The position numbers and the translations under genes were made by a program. Shown here piece after piece: positions 50,394 through 57,907 of a stretch of DNA of 64,000 nucleotides. Origin of the DNA: Microbacterium lacus (lineage in GTDB: Bacteria > Actinomycetota > Actinomycetes > Actinomycetales > Microbacteriaceae); the NCBI RefSeq assembly GCF_002812805.1, contig NZ_NMUM01000023.1, forward strand, positions 62,001-126,000, given 5' to 3'. Within the stretch, counting starts at the first letter, position 1. Each line of letters begins with the position of its first letter. The notes beneath the pieces were generated by a model, which was not told the origin of the DNA, ran no database searches, and saw nothing but the letters and a program-made list of their open reading frames with translations.

Positions 50394-51144
50394 CCCGAAC
50401 AATGAGTCGCACCTCGACCCTCACCTTGACCCCGAACAGCTCGCGCTGTTGGCGATGGGCGAACCGGTGGCTTCGGATGCGGATGAGGACCACATCGCGG
50501 CGTGTCCGGACTGCCAGCACGAACTCGGCGAGCTGCGCCACGCAGCCCTTGTCGGGCGATCGGCGATCGACGCCGGCGAGATGCTGACCCCGCCCGAGCG
50601 GGTGTGGGACGCGATCCGCGACGAGGTCGGTCTGTCGGCGCCGGATGCTGAGCCGGGCTTAGCCGCCCCTCGCACCGGACCGGCGCACGCCGCACCCCGA
50701 CGGCGTCGTGGCGGACTGGCCACGGCCTGGGTGCTGGCGGCGTCGCTGGTCGTTGTCGCCGGTGTGGCTGTCGGCGGCTGGGCGATCGGGCAGCGCACGG
50801 CCGTGGTCGAGGTGGCCGCGGCATCCCTCGACGCATTCCCCGACCACCCGGGAGCCGTGGGTGCCGCCGTGCTGGAAGAGACGCCCGACGGCACGCGGAT
50901 GGTGCGGGTCGAGCTCGAGGCAGATCGGGCGCCGGATTCGTACCGCGAGGTCTGGCTGATCACGAAAGATGCGTCGGCGCTGGTGAGTCTCGGAGTGCTC
51001 GATGGCACCGAGGGCACCTTCACGGTGCCGGCCGAGATCGATGTGTCGCAATATGTGCTGGTCGATGTGTCGAACGAGCCCGACGACGGCCAGCCCGGCC
51101 ACTCCGGTGATTCGATCGTGCGCGGGGAGCTCGGTTTCCTCTAG
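50380..51144 (+). CDS. Zinc-finger anti-sigma factor, RskA-like
   Basis: A 254-aa membrane protein. The cytosolic anti-sigma domain has the HxxxCxxC zinc motif (H38, C42, C45), then a single membrane helix (about 111-136) and an extracytoplasmic RskA-type beta domain (SYREVWLITKDASALVSLGV). It would hold the preceding sigma factor until released by regulated proteolysis. It overlaps the sigma gene by 14 bases and has its own GGAGG. Confidence 0.9.
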   Translation: MSHRDPNNESHLDPHLDPEQLALLAMGEPVASDADEDHIAACPDCQHELGELRHAALVGRSAIDAGEMLTPPERVWDAIRDEVGLSAPDAEPGLAAPRTGPAHAAPRRRRGGLATAWVLAASLVVVAGVAVGGWAIGQRTAVVEVAAASLDAFPDHPGAVGAAVLEETPDGTRMVRVELEADRAPDSYREVWLITKDASALVSLGVLDGTEGTFTVPAEIDVSQYVLVDVSNEPDDGQPGHSGDSIVRGELGFL

Positions 51145-51256
51145 ACCGGGGACGGCCCGGAGGCTGTAAACTAGGGGAGTCCGGTTTTGGTGTGAGCCGA
51201 ATCGGATGTGGTAATTAAACAGCGTGCGACAACGGCCCCTTCGCAAGAAGGACCAT

Positions 51257-51623
51257 GGGGATGATCGGTTTCGACATCGCCTGCGAACCTGCGAGAAGCG
51301 GGCCGAGGATGCAGGGTTATCTCGTTAACGATCTCTGCAAAACCATAAGTGCCGAAACCAAGCGCACTGACTTCGCCCTCGCTGCCTAAGCGAGCCCGAT
51401 AGTCCGTCAGACCGTGTGTGATCCCGACACGGACCCTGGCGTCATTTAGGGATCTTGCTGTGTGACGGCGCCTGAACGTCACGCGGGACTTTTCTCAGGC
51501 TGGGCTCGTCTACCTAGATGCTTGTGGCAAAGGTAGGAGCCGAGCAGAACGTCAGCACAAGCTACGCCCGTAGAAGGCGCAGAATCACAGTGATGGACGG
51601 GGGTTCGATTCCCCCCATCTCCA
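51257..51623 (+). ncRNA. ssrA: tmRNA (transfer-messenger RNA)
   Basis: A 367-nt RNA. The 5' end GGGGATGATCGGTTTCGACA and the 3' end GGGTTCGATTCCCCCCATCT form the Ala-type acceptor and T arm. The tag frame at 51351-51389 reads AETKRTDFALAA then TAA. Alanine loaded on the RNA comes first, and the ALAA end is a ClpXP/ClpAP degron. CCA is not encoded. Upstream (51145-51256) is a non-coding spacer with TTGGTG-N19-TAATTA (51187-51217) as a weak promoter candidate. Confidence 0.95.
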
Positions 51624-51646
51624 CATTGGTCGTTGTCGCACGTTGG

Positions 51647-51697
51647 GGGGCCCGGCCTCCGCGCGCTTTATGCTCGCGGGGGCCGGGCCCCTTTTTT
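51647..51697 (+). terminator. Intrinsic terminator of ssrA
   Basis: An 11-bp perfect GC stem (GGGGCCCGGCC, 51647-51657, and GGCCGGGCCCC, 51681-51691) with an inner CGCG pairing is followed by TTTTTT. It is the strongest classical terminator in the window. Confidence 0.92.
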
Positions 51698-51707
51698 GTT
51701 TGGTCCG

Positions 51708-51769
51708 GCTCCGCTGTCACAGATCGACCTTCGCGAGCCAATACAGCGTCGATTTGAGACAGCCGAAGC
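51708..51769. repeat. 62-bp palindromic element, copy 2
   Basis: The ends CTCCGCTGTCACA-ATCGA and TCGATTTGAGACAGCCGAAG mirror each other and match the copy at 27471-27532, and the element has exactly the same length. It lies between the ssrA terminator and a small gene that starts 28 nt later. Confidence 0.7.
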
Positions 51770-51797
51770 ACCCGACCGTCCTCATTGGAGGCCCGCC

Positions 51798-52064
51798 ATG
51801 CCCGACCCGCGCCGCAAGCTCATCTCGACCGGCACCCTTTCGCTCGCGCCGGCCGACGCACCCGAGAAGTGGGCGGTCCGTGCGTCGGAGGATGCGCCCG
51901 CCGTTGAGGCGCGCTGGGGCGACTGGGTCCGTCTGGCCAAGCGAATTCTCGACGCTGACGCCCTGTCGCGCGAGCTCGAGGGGCGCGGCGACGCCTGGGA
52001 TCTGGGTCACGCCGCGGGAGCAGCGGATGCCTCGGGCAGCGATACCCCGAATCCTTTCCGCTGA
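51798..52064 (+). CDS. Small hypothetical protein
   Basis: An 88-aa soluble protein of unknown family with an alternating acidic/basic sequence, including VEARWGDWVRLAKRILDADA, and no signal or helix. ATG at 51798 has GGAGG 6 nt upstream; the open frame upstream crosses the ssrA terminator and the 62-bp palindrome. It is followed 22 nt later by the P-loop gene, which appears to have its own promoter. Confidence 0.6.
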   Translation: MPDPRRKLISTGTLSLAPADAPEKWAVRASEDAPAVEARWGDWVRLAKRILDADALSRELEGRGDAWDLGHAAGAADASGSDTPNPFR

Positions 52065-52086
52065 CCAAGCCGGTATCGTCCCGCCT

Positions 52087-52635
52087 ATGCGCATCGTGGT
52101 GTCGGGAACCCATGCGAGCGGCAAGAGCACCCTCATTTCAGACTTTGTGCTGAGACATCCGGAGTATGTCGTTCTGCCCGATCCGTTCGAGGGACTCGAT
52201 GAAGCGGATGACGCGCCGAGCGCGAGTATTTTTGCGGCACAACTGCGCATCGTGGCCCAGCGACTTCATGAATTCGTGCCGGGCGAGAAGGTCATCGCGG
52301 AGCGTGGACCGATCGACTTTCTCGCCTACCTTCTGGCGACTGCCGAGCTGTCGGGTGTTCCCCTCAACGATGAGTTGCTCGACCGAGCGGTGCAGATGAC
52401 GTCTGTGGCCCTGGCAAACGTTGATCTGCTGGTGCTGCTCCCGCTCACGGCGCGCGATGAAATCCACGTGGGCAGTGACGAGCACCTCGCGTTGCGGTCT
52501 GGGATGGATGAGGTGCTTCGGGAACTTGTCGACGATCCGGATGTCGTGGGTGAGCCGCCCGTGCTCACGGTCGAGATCGCGGGGGATCCCCATGCTCGGC
52601 TTGCGGCGCTGGAGGCGCTGGTGCTGCGGGGGTGA
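52087..52635 (+). CDS. P-loop NTPase / kinase-like protein (AAA_28 or NadR type)
   Basis: A 182-aa single-domain nucleotide-binding protein. It has Walker A GTHASGKST (residues 7-15), an acidic DPFEGLDEADD loop, an IAERGPIDFLAYLL strand as in NadR/thymidylate-kinase-like proteins, and VDLLVLLPLTARDE before the C-terminal half. It probably phosphorylates a small molecule; the substrate is unknown. TATCGT (52074-52079) ends 7 nt before the ATG, suggesting a leaderless mRNA. Confidence 0.7.
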   Translation: MRIVVSGTHASGKSTLISDFVLRHPEYVVLPDPFEGLDEADDAPSASIFAAQLRIVAQRLHEFVPGEKVIAERGPIDFLAYLLATAELSGVPLNDELLDRAVQMTSVALANVDLLVLLPLTARDEIHVGSDEHLALRSGMDEVLRELVDDPDVVGEPPVLTVEIAGDPHARLAALEALVLRG

Positions 52636-52723
52636 GCCGTGCGGGCTCGGGCTGGTCGGGTCTACATGATCAAAGGCTGCGGATACGCCTGAGTGGTTGA
52701 CGAGCGCCGCGGCGGGGCCCGGG

Positions 52724-52757
52724 CGTTTCGTCTCGGCGCTGCGCGCCTCGCTCAACG
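52724..52757. repeat. Half-copy of the GAGCGAGGAGCGCAGC repeat (inverted)
   Basis: CGTTTCGTCTCGGCGCTGCG followed by CGCCTCGCTCAACG is the reverse complement of the 45782-45819 unit with about four differences. It lies in the 249-bp spacer 52636-52884, which otherwise shows no gene. Confidence 0.5.
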
Positions 52758-52884
52758 GGCGGCGGCATCAGGCGGCATATAAGTCGCGGGCATAGCGTTG
52801 GCGTTCACGGATCCGGGTGCAGAGCCCCCGGCATCCGGGTCGCATATCCCGCGGCAGCACATCAGCAACACAAGGAGCACCACC

Positions 52885-53862
52885 ATGCGCGCACTCATCC
52901 ACTCGACCTTCGGCGAAGCCAGCGATGTCCTCGAGGTCGTTGAACGGTTGATTCCCGAGCCCAGCGCGGGTGAGGTGCGGGTGCGCACGGTGCTGTCGCC
53001 CATCCACAACCACGACCTGTGGACGATTCGCGGCACCTATGGCTTCAAGCCCGACCTGCCCGCTCTGGCGGGAACCGAGGCGCTCGGCGTCGTCGACTCG
53101 GTCGGCGAGGGCGTCGATCAACTGCAGATCGGGCAGCGTGTCGCCACGGGCGGCACCTTCGGTGTGTGGAGCGAGTACTTCGTGGCCAAGGCGTCCGGAC
53201 TCGTTCCCGTGCCCGACTCGGTGAGCGACGAGACGGCCGCGCAGATGATCTCGATGCCGTTCAGCGCGCTCAGCCTGCTCGAATACCTCGATGTGCAGCC
53301 GGGCGAATGGATCGTGCAGAACACCGCCAACGGTTCGGTCGGCAAGCTCGTCGTGCAGTTTGCGGCGGCGCGTGGCGTGAACGTTCTCGGCCTGGTGCGG
53401 CGCGATGCGGGCGTCGACGAACTCGGTGCTCTCGGCATCCGGAACATCGTTTCGACCGAGAGCGCGGACTGGCGCGAACGTGTCGCAGAGATCCTGGGCG
53501 ACGCGGCCCCGCGCGCGGCGGTCGACTCGGTCGGGGGATCGGCGGCCGGCGATCTGCTGTCACTGCTCGGCGAGGGCGGCACGCTCGTGTCGTTCGGAGC
53601 GATGGGGTCGGACAAGCTCGAGCTGTCGTCGGGCGACCTCATCTTCAAGCAGGCGACCGTCAAGGGATTCTGGGGCAGCAAGGTGAGCCAGTGGATGGAT
53701 GCATCGAAGCGTGGCGCGCTCTTCGGCGAGCTCGTTGAGCGCATCGGATCCGGTGAGGTCACCTTGCCCGTGGGTGAGGTGTTCGAATTCACGGATGCTC
53801 GGGCCGCTGCGGCCGCGAGCGACCAGCCCGGGCGCGCGGGCAAGATCCTGCTGCGCTTCTGA
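52885..53862 (+). CDS. Zinc-independent MDR oxidoreductase (quinone reductase type)
   Basis: A 325-aa medium-chain dehydrogenase/reductase. It has a GroES-like N-terminal half with LPALAGTEALGVVDSVGEGV and a Rossmann half beginning WIVQNTANGSVGKLVVQFAA. The NGSVGK variant of the AxxGxxG motif and the absence of zinc-ligand cysteines put it near enoyl reductase/quinone oxidoreductases (MECR-like) using NADPH. ATG at 52885 has AAGGAG; the upstream frame is rejected as it lacks conservation and an RBS. Confidence 0.85.
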   Translation: MRALIHSTFGEASDVLEVVERLIPEPSAGEVRVRTVLSPIHNHDLWTIRGTYGFKPDLPALAGTEALGVVDSVGEGVDQLQIGQRVATGGTFGVWSEYFVAKASGLVPVPDSVSDETAAQMISMPFSALSLLEYLDVQPGEWIVQNTANGSVGKLVVQFAAARGVNVLGLVRRDAGVDELGALGIRNIVSTESADWRERVAEILGDAAPRAAVDSVGGSAAGDLLSLLGEGGTLVSFGAMGSDKLELSSGDLIFKQATVKGFWGSKVSQWMDASKRGALFGELVERIGSGEVTLPVGEVFEFTDARAAAAASDQPGRAGKILLRF

Positions 53863-53869
53863 CGCGACG

Positions 53870-53897
53870 GCTGGTCCCTTCGACAGGCTCAGGGACC
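53870..53897. repeat. TTCGACAGGCTCAG-family half-unit
   Basis: GCTGGTCCCTTCGACAGGCT, then CAGGGACC: a single hairpin-forming unit (GGTCCCT/AGGGACC) directly after the MDR gene, where it could terminate transcription. It is the same family as 24807-24867. Confidence 0.65.
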
Positions 53898-53922
53898 GGG
53901 GGAGCGGCTCGGCTGCCGTGGG

Positions 53923-53973
53923 GTGATATCCGAACGAGCGGGAAAGTACCTATACGCATAGGTTGGATATCAC
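53923..53973. promoter_or_regulatory. Nested dyad upstream of the flotillin gene
   Basis: A perfect outer inverted repeat (GTGATATCC at 53923-53931 and GGATATCAC at 53965-53973) surrounds an inner one (CCTAT-ACGC-ATAGG, 53949-53962). The TATACG and CATAGG segments are candidate -10 boxes. It is 40 nt from the ATG. The layout fits an operator bound by a dimer pair, or a hairpin leader. Confidence 0.55.
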
Positions 53974-54013
53974 GGCGTGCACGCGGCAGGCCTGAATAAG
54001 GAGACCCACCTAC

Positions 54014-55531
54014 ATGGATCCGTTCCTGCTCATCGCGATCGCCGTCGGCGGCGGAATCGTCTTCGTCGTCCTGATCATCATGTTGATCCTGTTCCGGCAC
54101 TGGTACCAGGTGCCGCGTGCCGACGAGGCCATCGTCATCGTCGGTAAGAAGGCCCGCGACAGCACCGAGGGCGAAGCCAACAAGATGACCGTGATCAGCG
54201 GTCGCGGCGCCCTCGTCAACAAGCTCACGCAGCGCTCCGACAGGGTCTCGTTGCGCTCGCGGCAAATCAAGTTCGAGCCGACCGCGCAGACGATCAACGG
54301 TGTCACGATCGACCTCACCGGCGTCGCGCTCGTCAAGATCGGCTCGACTCCCGACCAGGTGCGCCGCGCGGCCGAACGTTTCGCTTCGCAAGACGAGGCC
54401 ATCGTCATCTTCACCACGGAGCAGCTCGAGGGTGCCCTGCGCGGTGTCGTCGCGAAGCTCACGGTCGAGCAGGTCATGCAGGACCGCCAGAAGCTCAGCG
54501 ACGAGATCGCCGAGGGCATCTCGGGCGACCTGCTCGCGCAGGGCCTGGTGCTCGACTCGTTCGCGATTCAGGGCATCACCGACAAGAACAACTACATCTC
54601 GGCGCTCGGTGCGGTCGAGGTGCAGCGCGTGCGCCGTCAGGCGGACGTCGCCGAGATCGACGCCCAGCGCGAGGTCAAGAAGCGTCAGCTAGCCGCAGAC
54701 GAGGCGAACCTGATCGAGCAGACCGCGCTCGACAAGAACAAGGCTGCCGCTCTCTCGGAGGTCGGTCGCGCCAACGCGCTCGCCGAGCAATCCGAGAACC
54801 TGGCGCGTGCCGAGGCCGAGCAGGGCGTCCTCTTGCAGGAGGCCAACAACACACAGGCTCGCCTCGACGCCGAGGTCAAGAAGGTCGCCGATGCCGACAA
54901 GTACAAGCAGCAGACGGATGCCGAAGCCCAGGCTTACCAGCAGCAGACCGCCGCTGACGCCGAGGCCTACAAGCGCCAGAAGAACGCCGAGGCCGAGCGC
55001 AAGGTCGCCCAGGAACGCGCGGATGCCGAGGCATACGCCGTGAACGCGCAGGCCCAGGCCCGCGAGGCAGCAGCATCCGCCGAAGCCGCCGCGGTTCGCG
55101 TGCAGGCCGAAGCCGACGCGCTCGCCGTGCGCGTTCAGGCCGAAGCCGAGTCCGAGTCGATTCGCCTGCGCGGTACCGCGACGGCCGAGGCCATCGCTGC
55201 GGAGGCCGAAGCGCTCCGTGAGAACCAAGACGCGATCCTCGCAAAGGAGATCATCGGGCAGCTGCCGCAACTCATGGCCGAGTTCGCCAAGGGTTACCAG
55301 AAGGTCGGCAACATCACGCTGATCGGTGGCGACACCGCCGGGACCCACATGGCGCGCGAGCAGTCGACGAGTCTGTCGGCGACCTTCGAGAGCGTGAAGG
55401 CCGCGACCGGTCTCGACCTGAGCGCGATCATTCAGGGACAGGCGCTCGGGCGAGGCATCGCGGAGGGCTCGGCGGCCGCGGCAGCCGCTCCCGCGACCGT
55501 CACCTCGGGATCCGACTCCGCCGGGGCCTGA
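54014..55531 (+). CDS. Flotillin / SPFH-domain membrane scaffold protein
   Basis: A 505-aa protein. It has an N-terminal membrane segment (about 5-27), an SPFH/band-7 domain (about 28-190, with EQLEGALRGVVAKLTVEQVM), a long Ala/Glu/Gln coiled coil with EA-type heptads (about 205-405, many AEAEA repeats), and a C-terminal oligomerisation region (QLPQLMAEFAKGYQKVGNIT). Flotillins organise membrane microdomains. AAGGAGA precedes the ATG. No NfeD gene is adjacent; an FGE-domain gene follows instead. Confidence 0.92.
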   Translation: MDPFLLIAIAVGGGIVFVVLIIMLILFRHWYQVPRADEAIVIVGKKARDSTEGEANKMTVISGRGALVNKLTQRSDRVSLRSRQIKFEPTAQTINGVTIDLTGVALVKIGSTPDQVRRAAERFASQDEAIVIFTTEQLEGALRGVVAKLTVEQVMQDRQKLSDEIAEGISGDLLAQGLVLDSFAIQGITDKNNYISALGAVEVQRVRRQADVAEIDAQREVKKRQLAADEANLIEQTALDKNKAAALSEVGRANALAEQSENLARAEAEQGVLLQEANNTQARLDAEVKKVADADKYKQQTDAEAQAYQQQTAADAEAYKRQKNAEAERKVAQERADAEAYAVNAQAQAREAAASAEAAAVRVQAEADALAVRVQAEAESESIRLRGTATAEAIAAEAEALRENQDAILAKEIIGQLPQLMAEFAKGYQKVGNITLIGGDTAGTHMAREQSTSLSATFESVKAATGLDLSAIIQGQALGRGIAEGSAAAAAAPATVTSGSDSAGA

Positions 55532-55556
55532 TCGCCGGGCGGACGGATCCCTTCCG

Positions 55557-56303
55557 GTGGACGACATCGAGCTGGCGCGGATTGGCGCAGGATCCGTCAC
55601 GCTCCACGATGCCCGGCGCAAGGCGAGATGGACCGTCGATCTCGAGCCGTTCGAGATCGGCGTGTTCGCCGTGACCGAAGAGCAGATGGCGGAAATTCTG
55701 GGCGAGACATCCGTCCACCCGCGGCGGCCGGCGGTCGAGGTGAGCTGGCTGCGGGCCATCCGCTTCTGCAATGCAGCATCGGAGTGGGAGGGTCTCGATC
55801 CGGCGTACTCGTTCGAGGGACAGGATGTCTCGTGGCATGTTGATGCGGACGGCTACCGCCTGCCGACCGAGGCCGAGTGGGAGTTCGCGTGCCGCGCCGG
55901 CTCGACCGGCGCGCACTACGGGCCGCTCGCCGAGGTCGCCTGGACGAGCGGTGACGGAACGACGACACCGCAGAACGTCGGCGGCAAGCTGCCCAACCTG
56001 AACGGCCTGTTCGACACCCTCGGCAACGTCTGGGAGTGGTGCTGGGACCTGCTCGATCCCGGTCGTTATGGGGACTACCGTGTGTTCCGCGGCGGCGGTT
56101 ACGCAGACGATGCATGGAGCGTGCGGGCCTCAACGCGACGGGGTGGGCCGCCGCGGGCGACGCACGAGGACGTGGGATTTCGCCTCGCTCGGGGCGGTTT
56201 CGACTCTGTCGATTCCGCGCAGGGGTGGTCGGCCGCCGTCGACCACGAGCGTGCGGATCTGGATGGGCCGCTGCCGTCAGGCTGGACACCGCTCGGCCGG
56301 TGA
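55557..56303 (+). CDS. FGE-sulfatase (SUMF1) domain protein
   Basis: A 248-aa protein with the formylglycine-generating-enzyme fold. The recognisable blocks are PAVEVSWLRAIRFCNAASEW, YRLPTEAEWEFACRAGSTG, LFDTLGNVWEWCWDL and FRGGGYADDAWSVRASTRRG. The paired active-site cysteines of true FGE are not both evident, so it is more likely one of the many non-sulfatase-modifying relatives. GTG start at 55557, 25 nt after the flotillin stop, suggesting co-transcription. Cytosolic. Confidence 0.82.
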   Translation: MDDIELARIGAGSVTLHDARRKARWTVDLEPFEIGVFAVTEEQMAEILGETSVHPRRPAVEVSWLRAIRFCNAASEWEGLDPAYSFEGQDVSWHVDADGYRLPTEAEWEFACRAGSTGAHYGPLAEVAWTSGDGTTTPQNVGGKLPNLNGLFDTLGNVWEWCWDLLDPGRYGDYRVFRGGGYADDAWSVRASTRRGGPPRATHEDVGFRLARGGFDSVDSAQGWSAAVDHERADLDGPLPSGWTPLGR

Positions 56304-56347
56304 GCGGGCGGGCGTGTGCCGCACCTTATGAGTGTGGGCGGCCCGCG

Positions 56348-56438
56348 GCGTGCATCCGAAAGGAACAGTGGGGCCTGTGTGCCCTGATGTGGCCGAAAAG
56401 AGCCTCGGTGAGCGGGTCGTTCCTCTCAGATGTTCGGC
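56348..56438. repeat. 90-bp palindromic element, copy 2
   Basis: 91 bp. The left end GCGTGCATCCGAAAGGAAC and right end GTTCCTCTCAGATGTTCGGC are mutual inverted repeats (14-nt core, two mismatches). It lies in the spacer between the FGE-domain gene and the next gene. Confidence 0.65.
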
Positions 56439-56483
56439 CTGCCCGGCCAACGAACCTCGGAACGACTCACGTAGCGTGGAGAG

Positions 56484-57128
56484 ATGAGCGGATATCGACG
56501 GCCGGACATCCCGGCGCGGACCTTCGTCGATGGCGCGGGAAGCGTGATCGCCTACGGATCGCGTTGGGGCGGCGGATCCCCGCCCGACGACACGTACTCG
56601 GTCATCAGCAATCCGGAGCGGTTCGCTCCTTTGCACGTTGTCACCGATGCCCTCATCGAGTGGCTCGCGGCCACCTATGACGTGACGGTTGAGGACGACC
56701 TCGCGCTCGCTGCCGAGCTGATGCATCCGCAGCCCGACGTCGTGCGCGCCGTGCGGGTGGCGCCTCGGGATGACGCATCCGCCGCCCTGGTCTTCGCCTT
56801 CACGGCCTTCCCCGGGGTGATCGTGCACGCCGGGCTGCTTCATGACTTCAGATTTCCGTCGTGTGGCTGCGATGCCTGCGACGAGATCTGGGCTCCATGC
56901 GCGGACGAATTGGAGGGGACCGTCGAGAGAGTCGTGGCGGGCGACTACAGCGAACGGATCCGGCGAGACACGGAGTTGGGGCTGCAGTATTCGCTGAGCG
57001 GGTCCGGTCCGGGAGGACGATCAGGCAGCACACGCTTTGAGGGCGAGCCCCTCGAGCGCATCGCCGCGGCGGAGAAGGTTTTGGCTCAGGCCTCCCGCTG
57101 GGCGCCGTGGCCGACGCGGCCCGTGTAG
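56484..57128 (+). CDS. Uncharacterised protein, probably DUF6226
   Basis: A 214-aa soluble protein. N-terminal MSGYRRPDIPARTFVDGAGS and the YGSRWGGGSPPDDTYSVISN block look like the DUF6226 family found in Microbacteriaceae. A CGCDACDE motif (near residue 128) has two cysteines that may bind metal. TAGCGT (56472-56477) ends 6 nt before the ATG, so the message is probably leaderless. The function is unknown. Confidence 0.68.
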   Translation: MSGYRRPDIPARTFVDGAGSVIAYGSRWGGGSPPDDTYSVISNPERFAPLHVVTDALIEWLAATYDVTVEDDLALAAELMHPQPDVVRAVRVAPRDDASAALVFAFTAFPGVIVHAGLLHDFRFPSCGCDACDEIWAPCADELEGTVERVVAGDYSERIRRDTELGLQYSLSGSGPGGRSGSTRFEGEPLERIAAAEKVLAQASRWAPWPTRPV

Positions 57129-57190
57129 CCCCGTTGCGGGTCCGGCTCGCGTGGCTAAGTTCACCTAGCGTGGAGGGATGGAGGGAACTC

Positions 57191-57589
57191 GTGAACAGCA
57201 ACGAGGTCGGCTCGGTTGTGCTCGTAGTGATCGGCGTGGTCATGGTCTCGGCCGGCGTGCTGATGATCTGGCTCGGGCGCAAGAGCCGCAACGGGACGCT
57301 GAACCGTAACCACATCGCCGGAGTGCGGACCGGCCTCACACTCTCGTCGGATGTCGCGTGGTACCCGGCTCAACGCGCAGCGGCCCGCAACACCGGGATT
57401 GCTGGGTGGGGCTCGATCGTCACCGGCGCAACCACCGTCGCGTTGAGCTTGTTCAGCCTGCCATTCAGCACCCGGATGCTGCTCGCTCTATGCCTCACGC
57501 TTGGCGGTGCAGCGTGGCTTCTCGGCTGGGCCATCGCGGGTGCGTTCGCGGCCCGACGCGCCGCTCGTGACGCGGTGGACACGCCCTGA
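57191..57589 (+). CDS. SdpI/YhfL-like small membrane protein
   Basis: A 132-aa protein with three hydrophobic segments (about 8-26, 67-85 and 92-118). The loop NGTLNRNHIAGVRTGLTLSS followed by DVAWYPAQ is the conserved element of SdpI-family (immunity/signalling) membrane proteins. GTG at 57191 is chosen for the preceding GGAGGGA; an upstream GTG at 57170 overlaps a TAGCGT -10 box. The ATG at 57179 is out of frame. Confidence 0.68.
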   Translation: MNSNEVGSVVLVVIGVVMVSAGVLMIWLGRKSRNGTLNRNHIAGVRTGLTLSSDVAWYPAQRAAARNTGIAGWGSIVTGATTVALSLFSLPFSTRMLLALCLTLGGAAWLLGWAIAGAFAARRAARDAVDTP

Positions 57590-57647
57590 CTCGGACTCGC
57601 ACAGCCGCCCCCATGGCGGGCGCGTAACCCGGGCTCGATCTGGCCGT

Positions 57648-57737
57648 GCGTAAATCTGAAAGGAATATCGGATATGGATGGCGCCGGATCTCCCGTGTGG
57701 GGCCTATTTTCGGTGGACGTTCCTTTCAGGTTTGCGC
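57648..57737. repeat. 90-bp palindromic element, copy 3
   Basis: Left end GCGTAAATCTGAAAGGAAT and right end CGTTCCTTTCAGGTTTGCGC: inverted over about 19 bp with three or four differences. It is one of two complete copies in the 318-bp gene-free interval 57590-57907. Confidence 0.65.
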
Positions 57738-57782
57738 TGGCCGGGGCTGATCAGGGCAGATGTGGGCGTCTGGGGCTCCCGG

Positions 57783-57800
57783 GCGCACATCCGAGAGGAT
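57783..57800. repeat. Solo end of the 90-bp element
   Basis: GCGCACATCCGAGAGGAT, nearly identical to the left end of copy 4, 33 bp away in direct orientation, without a matching right end at the expected distance. Confidence 0.5.
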
Positions 57801-57815
57801 CGCTGGGGCTGCCGG

Positions 57816-57906
57816 GCGAACATCCGAGAGGAACGCCGGGGCTGCTGCCGCGCGTGAGGGGCCCAAGCCGGGCCGTCCAGGCAGGTCGCACCTCTCGCAT
57901 GTTCGC
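57816..57906. repeat. 90-bp palindromic element, copy 4
   Basis: 91 bp. Left end GCGAACATCCGAGAGGAAC, right end CACCTCTCGCATGTTCGC: inverted over 16-18 bp with about two mismatches. It ends one base before the stop of the minus-strand gene at 57908. Confidence 0.68.
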
Positions 57907-57907
57907 C

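Noticed and set aside
51171..51482. 103-codon minus-strand frame over the ssrA 5' half
   Set aside because: Overlaps the tmRNA body and tag region; no RBS or family.
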